From the NCBI GenBank assembly GCA_029933495.1, contig JAOZOC010000238.1, positions 1-5,654 on the forward strand: 5,654 nt of DNA, in the 5' to 3' direction. A program made the translations under genes and the position numbers. Below are positions 1 to 5,654 of the stretch, piece after piece. Each line of letters starts with the position of its first letter. Within the stretch, counting starts at the first letter, position 1. Below the pieces are notes generated by a model that had not been told where the DNA came from, did not search any database, and was given only the letters and a program-made list of their open reading frames with translations. Source of the stretch: Bacteroidales bacterium (GTDB taxonomy: Bacteria; Bacteroidota; Bacteroidia; Bacteroidales; JAADJA01).

Positions 1-1486
1 ATTTGAAATCAGCATATGCAGAAGCACTTGAATAATTACTTCCGCCATCAGGATAGCGTGTTGCAGTGGGCTCTATTGAGTCGGTAACAATATCAACAAT
101 GCTTGCTGTCGATTTAACCTTATTGTAAAAAGCCTCTGCACCATAATAGAGTGTGTTCTTTTCTGAAAGATTTTTTGTGAGATCGAAATTTAATGTGTAG
201 ATGTTTAAATCCTCAATTCTCTCCCTCCTAGTATCATCTCCAAACTTTCTGTCGTATCTGCTCTCCTGAACATCCTTATATCCCAGGATTATTCTCGCCT
301 CATCATAAATCCCATGATCATTTTTCAGGTTGACGATCAGATTTGCCATCCCCCAACTTTGTGGTCCGTAATACCACTCTGCATATTTCAATGTAGTGTC
401 GTTTTTATATTGAATCAATCTGTCGTATCGCGGAATATTGGAGGTAGTAGAATACTGAAGCGTTAAAGCGAGGTCAACCTTCTTACTAACTTCATATCTG
501 AATTTTTGAAGAAAATTCATCTGATTATATCCTGAGAATTTTTGAATATCCGGGTTATCATTTTTAACCATCTTATCCTCATCTTCTTCTCTCTCAACAA
601 AATTAAAACGCTGATATTCAGGGTGACCAACACTTCCCATTTTCAGGTCATCAAATTTACTATAGCTTACAGAGGTTAATGAACCCCAGTTTTTTTCAGA
701 ATAGCTAAAATTAAAATGGCCCGTTATCTCATTATCAGCAGAAGAATATCTTACCAGAGCATTTGTACCTAACAGGTAGCCTGTGTCCTGAGCAAGTTTA
801 ATCCTTTTTGTATGAAAGTCCATCACTCCACCAAGTGCATCGCTACCGTACATTATAGAACCCGGCCCGAAAATCACCTCTGTCTCATCAATAATATTGG
901 GGTCAATCACAATTATATTCTGCAGGTTGCCACTTCTGAAAATGGCATTGTTCATTCTCACTCCATCTACAACAATCAATATTGAATTGGCAGCAAAACC
1001 TCTTATCATAGGACTTCCACCACCAAGCTGACTCTTTTGAATGAAAACATCGTTGGTGGAGCCAAGCATATCAGCTGTTGTTTGTGGATTGTAAAATTCA
1101 ATTTCATTGGCATTAATCGAAACAATTTTTTTTGGGACTTCATCTATCTCCTGCTCCCATTTACTGGCCGAGACAACCACCTCGCTAAGGTTTACAGTGC
1201 TTTCGGTTAGAGTAATAACAAAACTAAGTTTCTCAATTGTAGTATATGGTAAAATCAGATATTGGAAAGAGGGGTGCTGAAAAATCAGTGTATCATTTTT
1301 ATCAAAAACATTTAAGCTGGCAAATCCATCAATATTTGTCAGAGTTGTTTTTGTGTGATCAAGGTTATAAACAGCGACATTATCTATTGGTTTACGATTT
1401 GATTTATCAATAACCATTAATTGCTGAGCAACAACATTATATATCTGCGAAACTATTAGTAGAATTATCAAGATAAACTTAAGCAT
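1..1486 (-). CDS. TonB-dependent outer-membrane receptor, hemoglobin/transferrin-receptor-like, N-terminal part (truncated by window edge)
   Basis: Outer-membrane receptor expected to bind a scarce nutrient (possibly heme or iron) and import it with TonB/ExbBD energy. The reading frame is open from the ATG at 1486 down to base 1 (about 495 codons), so the C-terminal barrel is missing. Residues 1-21 form a signal peptide with a hydrophobic core and a VVAQ-like cleavage site. Residues ~22-95 look like a carboxypeptidase-regulatory-like beta domain, common in Bacteroidota receptors. An SEVVVSASK linker follows (101-109). The plug spans ~113-227, with GGGSPMIRGF (155-164), VDGVRMNNAIFRSG (173-186) and FGPGSIMYGSDALGG (206-220), which resemble hemoglobin/transferrin-type receptors. 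The remainder is alternating, aromatic-rich barrel sequence. A purine-rich GAGGAG abuts the ATG, too close for a standard ribosome site. The next in-frame ATG (residue 24) would remove the signal peptide, so 1486 is preferred. Family assignment is firm; the ligand is inference. Confidence 0.93.
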   Translation of the reverse strand, partial: MLKFILIILLIVSQIYNVVAQQLMVIDKSNRKPIDNVAVYNLDHTKTTLTNIDGFASLNVFDKNDTLIFQHPSFQYLILPYTTIEKLSFVITLTESTVNLSEVVVSASKWEQEIDEVPKKIVSINANEIEFYNPQTTADMLGSTNDVFIQKSQLGGGSPMIRGFAANSILIVVDGVRMNNAIFRSGNLQNIIVIDPNIIDETEVIFGPGSIMYGSDALGGVMDFHTKRIKLAQDTGYLLGTNALVRYSSADNEITGHFNFSYSEKNWGSLTSVSYSKFDDLKMGSVGHPEYQRFNFVEREEDEDKMVKNDNPDIQKFSGYNQMNFLQKFRYEVSKKVDLALTLQYSTTSNIPRYDRLIQYKNDTTLKYAEWYYGPQSWGMANLIVNLKNDHGIYDEARIILGYKDVQESRYDRKFGDDTRRERIEDLNIYTLNFDLTKNLSEKNTLYYGAEAFYNKVKSTASIVDIVTDSIEPTATRYPDGGSNYSSASAYADFK

Positions 1487-1505
1487 CTCCTCTGAAATTG
1501 AGTTG

Positions 1506-1513
1506 CAAATCTA
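1506..1513 (-). promoter_or_regulatory. Candidate Bacteroidota -7 promoter box for the TonB-dependent receptor
   Basis: On the minus strand this reads TAGATTTG, an exact match to the Bacteroidota -7 consensus TAnnTTTG, 19 bases upstream of the receptor ATG. This would give a very short leader of about 14 nt. A TTTA about 21 bases upstream is only a partial match to the -33 TTTG/TTG element. The box match is seen directly; promoter activity is inferred. Confidence 0.45.
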
Positions 1514-1548
1514 ATAAAATCTTAACAGCTCTCTTAAATAATAAAGTT

Positions 1549-1556
1549 TAATTTTG
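1549..1556 (+). promoter_or_regulatory. Candidate Bacteroidota -7 promoter box for mnmH
   Basis: The plus strand reads TAATTTTG, an exact TAnnTTTG match 35 bases upstream of the mnmH ATG. The predicted leader is about 30 nt and AT-rich, without a Shine-Dalgarno. No good -33 TTTG is visible at the usual spacing, so the call rests on the -7 box and its position in a divergent intergenic region. Confidence 0.4.
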
Positions 1557-1591
1557 TAATGTTTTATAAACATAATTATAAATAGATAAAT

Positions 1592-2638
1592 ATGAAGGAG
1601 CAACTAGCTGCTGAAGCCTTTTTGAAGTTAACAGAAACGATACCACTGGTTGATGTGAGAACGCCGGCTGAATTTGACCAGGGGCATATTCCGGGAGCCT
1701 TTAATATCCCTTTGTTTTCAAATGATGAAAGGGTTGTGGTGGGAACTCTATATTCAAAATCAGGAAAAGAAGCTGCTATATTAAAGGGTTTGGATATAGT
1801 CGGACCCAAGATGTCATCTTATGTCAAGAGTGTGAAACGGATAGCTCCAAAAGGTAAGGTTCTGGTTCATTGCTGGCGTGGCGGGATGCGCAGTGCAAGT
1901 ATGGCCTGGTTGTTCCGTACTGCCGGGCTTGAAACAACAACATTAATTGATGGTTACAAGGGGTACAGAGGCTATATACGTGAGCAGCTTGGTTTGGATG
2001 TAAATCTTGTGGTTCTTGGTGGAAAAACAGGAAGCGGGAAGTCAGAAGTCCTCAGAGTACTTGCTGAGTCCGGATGCCAGATGCTTGATCTGGAGGCTAT
2101 TGCTCATCATAAAGGTTCTGCTTTCGGGCATATCGGGCAAGAGGAGCAACCGACAACTGAGCAGTTTGAAAATAATCTGTATGAAGTCTGGAAGAGTTTT
2201 GATCTGAAAAAACCAGTATGGTTAGAAGACGAAAGCAGATCTATTGGGAGAGTGAGCATTCCAGAGCCATTGTTTAACAGAATGCGTAACAGTCCTGTGA
2301 TTTTTATTGACTTAAGTATTGAGGAGAGAGCAAAAAGGCTGGTGAAAGAGTACGCAGAGTTTGACCCTGAAAGCCTCGAGAGCGCTGTTTTGCGAATAAG
2401 TAAAAGACTTGGGGGTCAAAATGTTAAAGATGCACTTCAGGCTATCAAAATGAAAGAGTTCTCCAAAGCAGCATCAATAACACTCCTGTATTATGATAAA
2501 GCATACCTGAATGGATTGGAAAAACGCAGTAATGAAAATGTTTTTAAATTGCCATTAGAGGAAGATAATCCTGATAAAAATGCAATATTGGTGAAAGATT
2601 TTTATGCTGCTTCGATTCCTAATGTTGAAAAAAAATGA
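1592..2638 (+). CDS. mnmH: tRNA 2-selenouridine synthase (rhodanese + P-loop)
   Basis: MnmH (SelU/YbbB) replaces the sulfur of 2-thiouridine at wobble position 34 of the Lys, Glu and Gln tRNAs with selenium. It uses selenophosphate and goes through a geranylated thio intermediate; it acts in the cytoplasm. The 348-aa product is close to the E. coli enzyme (about 364 aa). Residues ~8-125 form the rhodanese domain: LVDVRTPAEFDQGHIPGA at 19-36 and the active-site loop HCWRGGMRS (93-101) with candidate catalytic Cys94. The C-terminal P-loop domain has GGKTGSGKS (143-151, Walker A with Lys150). It also carries the family-typical LDLEAIAHHKGSAFG (165-179) and LEDESRSIG (211-219). All key residues are present and no frameshift is seen. 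The ATG at 1592 fits because the rhodanese fold begins within the first ~10 residues. No selD is in the window. Transcription is divergent from the TonB receptor. Confidence 0.96.
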   Translation: MKEQLAAEAFLKLTETIPLVDVRTPAEFDQGHIPGAFNIPLFSNDERVVVGTLYSKSGKEAAILKGLDIVGPKMSSYVKSVKRIAPKGKVLVHCWRGGMRSASMAWLFRTAGLETTTLIDGYKGYRGYIREQLGLDVNLVVLGGKTGSGKSEVLRVLAESGCQMLDLEAIAHHKGSAFGHIGQEEQPTTEQFENNLYEVWKSFDLKKPVWLEDESRSIGRVSIPEPLFNRMRNSPVIFIDLSIEERAKRLVKEYAEFDPESLESAVLRISKRLGGQNVKDALQAIKMKEFSKAASITLLYYDKAYLNGLEKRSNENVFKLPLEEDNPDKNAILVKDFYAASIPNVEKK

Positions 2639-2647
2639 AGTGAAGCC

Positions 2648-2679
2648 TTGTGATTTCTGATTTTTTTTTACTACTTTAG
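2648..2679 (+). promoter_or_regulatory. Candidate promoter (-33 TTG, -7 TACTTTAG) for the 144-aa membrane protein
   Basis: TACTTTAG at 2672-2679 matches the Bacteroidota -7 consensus TAnnTTTG at all but one fixed position. A TTG at 2648-2650 lies 21 bases upstream, an acceptable -33 spacing. A run of nine T residues (2661-2669) fills the spacer. The predicted start of transcription near 2684 leaves a leader of about 20 nt. This supports transcription of the next gene independently of mnmH, though readthrough remains possible because no terminator hairpin is visible between them. Confidence 0.4.
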
Positions 2680-2698
2680 CGACGAATCAAAAAATCAG
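2657..2698. repeat. 10-bp perfect inverted repeat around the candidate -7 box
   Basis: CTGATTTTTT (2657-2666) and AAAAAATCAG (2689-2698) are exact reverse complements separated by 22 bases that contain the candidate -7 box. The arms are mostly A/T, so chance is a real possibility. If functional it could be an operator or a weak stem near the transcription start. The repeat is seen directly; any role is inferred. Confidence 0.4.
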
Positions 2699-2703
2699 TC
2701 ATC

Positions 2704-3138
2704 ATGGATAGTCTTTCTGCATCAACAATTGTTATGATTCTTGCCGGAGTCTTAGTTACTGTTTTTATTTTAGTAGTCGTTTTTTATAAACCACCAAGGC
2801 AGCTAAAAGTTAATAGTAATTATAAATCTGGTAGTGGTGATAATAACTCGCTACTGGAATTGGAAATTATAAATGTTGGTAAAACCAGGGAGAAAATAAT
2901 GCCTCCGTATTTAAAATTTTCTTCAGGTTTTAGTACAAAGAAATACCAGGTTGGAAAAGAATCTGTTAACTGTAAATATCCCAGAGTAATAAAGCCCGGT
3001 GAAAGGATGGTTTGTGAGATTGATTTAAGCCAATATAAGCAATCATTGGAAAAGGATGACTTTAAGGCGACACACCTGATGGTGGTTATTGATGATATGG
3101 TTGGAATGGAATTTAAATCAGAGTCACTTGAAGTATAG
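2704..3138 (+). CDS. Hypothetical single-pass membrane protein with C-terminal soluble beta-rich domain
   Basis: I do not recognise this 144-aa protein. Residues ~7-28 are a strongly hydrophobic segment (TIVMILAGVLVTVFILVVVF), preceded by a short N-terminus with no positive charge and followed at once by YKPPRQLK. By the positive-inside rule the soluble part would face the cytoplasm. There is no lipobox and no convincing signal-peptidase site, so it is more likely an anchor than a cleaved signal. Residues ~34-144 look like a compact beta-sandwich: LLELEIINVGKTREKI (50-65), PPYLKFSSGF, VIKPGERMVCEIDL, then THLMVVIDDMVGMEFKSESLEV. This pattern of alternating hydrophobic strands plus an xPGE turn is reminiscent of Ig-like or CARDB-like domains, but that is only a resemblance. 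It lies in the same direction as mnmH (65-bp gap) and the helicase (93-bp gap). Codon use is not obviously foreign. Coding status is likely because of the full-length frame, plausible promoter and structured composition. Confidence 0.8.
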   Translation: MDSLSASTIVMILAGVLVTVFILVVVFYKPPRQLKVNSNYKSGSGDNNSLLELEIINVGKTREKIMPPYLKFSSGFSTKKYQVGKESVNCKYPRVIKPGERMVCEIDLSQYKQSLEKDDFKATHLMVVIDDMVGMEFKSESLEV

Positions 3139-3175
3139 TATTAAATGTGGAAAACTTTTTTTAACCTTCTCACCA

Positions 3176-3194
3176 CATCAGTAATCTCCTGATG
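3176..3194. repeat. Short palindrome upstream of the helicase promoter box
   Basis: CATCAG (3176-3181) and CTGATG (3189-3194) form a perfect 6-bp inverted repeat around a 7-base loop, ending 9 bases before the candidate -7 box. It occupies the region where a -33 element would lie. It has no following T-run, so a terminator is unlikely. It could be an operator or chance. Confidence 0.35.
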
Positions 3195-3203
3195 AATATT
3201 GAG

Positions 3204-3211
3204 TAGTTTTG
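3204..3211 (+). promoter_or_regulatory. Candidate Bacteroidota -7 promoter box for the helicase gene
   Basis: TAGTTTTG is an exact TAnnTTTG match 20 bases before the ATG at 3232. Transcription would begin near 3216-3218, giving a leader of about 15 nt. It lies downstream of the in-frame TTG at 3199, so a transcript from this promoter could not use that TTG. No clear -33 TTTG is present at normal spacing. Confidence 0.45.
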
Positions 3212-3231
3212 CCATTCAATTTTTATTAATA

Positions 3232-5562
3232 ATGGCGAGAGATTTTTTAGATGATTTAAATAAAGTGCAACGGCAGGCTGTGGAAGCTGTTGAAGGGCCT
3301 GTAATGATAATTGCCGGTGCCGGTTCGGGGAAAACACGAGTTCTTACCTATAGGGTTGCCAACCTGCTCAGGCTTGGTGTTGACCCATTCAATATTCTGG
3401 CACTTACTTTTACAAATAAGGCTGCACGTGAGATGAAAGAGAGGATTACCAGGATTGTTGGTAATGCGGATGCAAGGAATGTATGGATGGGAACTTTTCA
3501 CTCTATTTTTGCACGTATCCTGCGTTTCGAAGGTGAGAGGCTTGGCTATCCCTCCAATTTTTCAATTTATGATACTACCGACTCAAAAAGGGTTATAAAA
3601 TCCATTGTTAAGGATATGGATCTTGATGATAAGATATATTCGCAAAATTTTGTGATGAACCGCATATCCTCTGCTAAGACTAACCTGTTAACTGCCGAAG
3701 AGTACAATGCTGATTTTGAATTGGAAACGCGTGATAAGATGGCAGGCAAACCAATGCTGGGTAAAATCTATCAGACATATAAAAACAGATGCTTCAAAGC
3801 AGCTGCAATGGATTTTGACGACCTTTTACTTTATACCTACATCCTGTTCAGAGACTTTCCGGAAGTATTGTTGAAATATCAGCATAAGTTCAGATATATT
3901 CTTGTTGATGAGTATCAGGATACAAACCAGGCGCAGTATATGATTCTGAAGCAACTTGCCGCTGCAAATGAGAATATCTGTGTTGTCGGCGACGATGCCC
4001 AAAGTATTTATGCTTTTCGCGGAGCTAATATTCAGAATATTCTTAATTTTAAGCGTGATTATTCTGATGCACGAGAATTCAGGCTGGAACAGAATTACCG
4101 GTCAACAAAAACCATTGTTAATGCTTCTAACAGTATTATTGTCAACAATAAGGAGCAGTTATTTAAAAATGTCTGGACAGAAAATGAGGAGGGAAACCTT
4201 ATTCAATTAATGAAAGCCTCAACGGATAATGAAGAAGGAGCAATGGTAGCCAATTCAATCTTTGAAACAAAGATGAATAATCAGGAGAAAAACAGTGCTT
4301 TTGCCGTTTTATACCGTACCAATGCCCAGTCGCGTTCGCTTGAAGAAGCTTTCAGGAAATTAAATATTCCATACAGGATTTATGGTGGACTTTCCTTTTA
4401 CAATAGAAAAGAAATTAAGGATCTGCTTTCTTATTTCAGGCTTGCTGTTAACAACAAGGATGAAGAGGCTCTGAATCGTGTGATTAACTATCCTGCAAGA
4501 GGAATCGGGAAGACAACAATGGAAAAGATAATCGTTGCCGCCGATCAGGCCGGTGTTACGAAATGGGATCTGATTGAGAATCTTAAGCAACATAACCTGA
4601 ATATTAATGCTGGTACTTTTTCAAGGATTGATGCATTTGTAACGATGATTAAAAGCTTTACAGCACAGGTTAAAACTAAGAGTGCTTTTGACCTTGCAGG
4701 TCATATTGCAAAATCATCAGGGATATTAAAGGACCTGTTTGAAGATAAAACGCCGGAAGGAATAAGCCGCTATGGAAATATTGAAGAGCTGCTCAATGCA
4801 ATCAAAGATTTTACTGAAAAAGGAACTGAGTTAGTTCCCGGACAGCAGATTAGTAATGAGGACAGCGAGCAGGAAAAGAATTCGATTAGGACACTTGATC
4901 AGTTTATGCAGGATGTGGCACTGATTACAGATGCAGATACGCAGGATGAGAATAATGATAAAGTAACCCTTATGACCATCCATGCTGCCAAGGGGCTTGA
5001 GTTTCCTTATATTTACATAGTCGGGCTTGAAGAAAACCTGTTTCCGTCGCTGCAATCACTGGGCTCCAGGTCAGACTTGGAAGAGGAGCGCAGGCTTTTT
5101 TATGTGGCAATAACCAGGGCTGAGAAAAAGCTTACAATTTCTTTTGCAGAGAGCAGATATCGGTGGGGTGAACTTAATTTTTGTGAACCAAGCCGGTTTA
5201 TTGAGGAGATTGATGATAAATATATTGAGCTTCCGCGTAGAAAGGCTCCGCAACCGACAGTAAGGCAAAAGCAGACGGCCAAAAAGCCTGCTTTCAGCCC
5301 GCCACCACAATATGGAAACAAAAAGCTGAAAAAGATGGACCAGGCACAGTATTCCGAGCCTTCAGGTGGTTTTACGGATAGTGATTATCAAACTGTTCAA
5401 AAGATTCAACCTGGAGTTCAGGTTGAGCATCAGCGTTTTGGCTATGGTAAAGTTTTGAGTGTCGAAGGAACGGGAGCAAGTAAAAAGGCTGCCATCTTCT
5501 TTCATAAGATTGGACAAAAACAACTGCTTCTAAAATTTGCAAAGCTTAAAGTTTTAGAATAG
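3232..5562 (+). CDS. pcrA: UvrD/PcrA-type superfamily 1A 3'-5' DNA helicase
   Basis: ATP-dependent 3'-5' helicase/translocase of the UvrD/PcrA/Rep family, acting in nucleotide-excision and mismatch repair, removal of RecA filaments and replication conflicts. All motifs are intact in the 776-aa product: Q motif LNKVQRQAV (9-17), Walker A AGAGSGKT (28-35, Lys34), Ia LTFTNKAA (58-65), GTFHS (87-91), Walker B DEYQDTN (226-232), III GDDAQSIYAFRGA (253-265), IV LEQNYRST (285-292), V TIHAAKGLEF (582-591) and VI FYVAITRAEKK (623-633, with the arginine finger). A basic, Pro/Gln-rich linker (~664-720) leads to a C-terminal Tudor-like domain (~722-776: PGVQVEHQRFGYGKVLSVEG), typical of PcrA/UvrD and linked to RNA polymerase contact in relatives. 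This domain argues for PcrA/UvrD over Rep. I chose the ATG at 3232 over an in-frame TTG at 3199. The extra 11 residues are unlike the family N-terminus, and a -7 box lies between the two. The uvrD/pcrA naming choice is conventional. Confidence 0.96.
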   Translation: MARDFLDDLNKVQRQAVEAVEGPVMIIAGAGSGKTRVLTYRVANLLRLGVDPFNILALTFTNKAAREMKERITRIVGNADARNVWMGTFHSIFARILRFEGERLGYPSNFSIYDTTDSKRVIKSIVKDMDLDDKIYSQNFVMNRISSAKTNLLTAEEYNADFELETRDKMAGKPMLGKIYQTYKNRCFKAAAMDFDDLLLYTYILFRDFPEVLLKYQHKFRYILVDEYQDTNQAQYMILKQLAAANENICVVGDDAQSIYAFRGANIQNILNFKRDYSDAREFRLEQNYRSTKTIVNASNSIIVNNKEQLFKNVWTENEEGNLIQLMKASTDNEEGAMVANSIFETKMNNQEKNSAFAVLYRTNAQSRSLEEAFRKLNIPYRIYGGLSFYNRKEIKDLLSYFRLAVNNKDEEALNRVINYPARGIGKTTMEKIIVAADQAGVTKWDLIENLKQHNLNINAGTFSRIDAFVTMIKSFTAQVKTKSAFDLAGHIAKSSGILKDLFEDKTPEGISRYGNIEELLNAIKDFTEKGTELVPGQQISNEDSEQEKNSIRTLDQFMQDVALITDADTQDENNDKVTLMTIHAAKGLEFPYIYIVGLEENLFPSLQSLGSRSDLEEERRLFYVAITRAEKKLTISFAESRYRWGELNFCEPSRFIEEIDDKYIELPRRKAPQPTVRQKQTAKKPAFSPPPQYGNKKLKKMDQAQYSEPSGGFTDSDYQTVQKIQPGVQVEHQRFGYGKVLSVEGTGASKKAAIFFHKIGQKQLLLKFAKLKVLE

Positions 5563-5654
5563 TATTTGCGTTTGGTTTGTTCAGGAGTGTTGTTAATGTG
5601 TATCCCTTCGGTAAACTACACCCCCTGCTTATTCTGTTTGATGGGCAGGAGTTC
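5563..5654. other. Right-edge non-coding tail with a possible hairpin
   Basis: The 92 bases after the helicase stop contain no gene I can support. CCTGC (5624-5628) and GCAGG (5645-5649) could pair, and the stem extends inward to about ten pairs if three G-U pairs are allowed. The bases that would show a terminator T-run lie beyond the window. A short frame from the ATG at 5596 stays open to the edge but is too short to judge. Confidence 0.25.

Noticed and set aside
1576..1809. Minus-strand frame of 77 codons over the start of mnmH
   Set aside because: It lies antisense to the well-supported rhodanese domain, has no recognisable domain or start signal, and is explained as a shadow frame.
2639..2670. 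Possible Rho-independent terminator after mnmH (run of nine T)
   Set aside because: The T-run is not preceded by a stable GC-rich hairpin; it fits better as the T-rich spacer of the next promoter.
3956..4210. Plus-strand 84-codon frame within the helicase gene
   Set aside because: It is out of frame inside helicase motifs III-IV and has no independent support.
4831..5321. Several minus-strand frames of 73-79 codons opposite the helicase C-terminal half
   Set aside because: Their composition is that of reverse-strand shadows; the sense strand encodes motifs V, VI and the linker.
5598..5621. GTGTA/TACAC inverted repeat after the helicase stop
   Set aside because: Only five pairs around a 14-base loop with no T-run; not distinguishable from chance.
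5596..5654. Possible start of a new plus-strand gene at the right edge
   Set aside because: Fewer than 20 codons are visible, Cys-rich and without a recognisable motif or promoter box; not supportable.

Overview
The window looks like ordinary chromosomal DNA from a member of the Bacteroidota, probably a Bacteroidales/Marinilabiliales-type or related lineage. The evidence is AT-rich coding sequence, no Shine-Dalgarno at most starts, TAnnTTTG-type -7 promoter boxes just upstream of genes, and a TonB-dependent receptor whose N-terminal carboxypeptidase-regulatory-like domain precedes the plug, an architecture typical of this phylum. The lineage call is inference; no 16S rRNA or other marker gene is present.

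Layout: positions 1-1486 (minus strand) hold the first ~495 codons of an outer-membrane TonB-dependent receptor whose C-terminal barrel continues past the left edge. A ~105-bp divergent intergenic region separates it from mnmH/selU (1592-2638, plus strand), the rhodanese/P-loop enzyme that makes 2-selenouridine in tRNA. A 65-bp gap with a candidate promoter leads to a 144-aa single-pass membrane protein of unknown function (2704-3138). A further 93-bp gap leads to a complete UvrD/PcrA-type superfamily 1 DNA helicase (3232-5562). The last 92 bases hold no recognisable gene.

The genes do not form an obvious pathway: nutrient import, tRNA wobble modification, an unknown membrane protein and DNA repair. 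Each start has its own candidate Bacteroidota -7 box 30-50 bp upstream or closer, which suggests several independent transcription units rather than one operon. No mobile element, CRISPR array, tRNA, rRNA or defence cassette was seen. No clear new biological system was found. The points most worth a second look are the unknown membrane protein, the helicase start (an upstream TTG is probably wrong), and mnmH without its selenophosphate-synthase partner in view.
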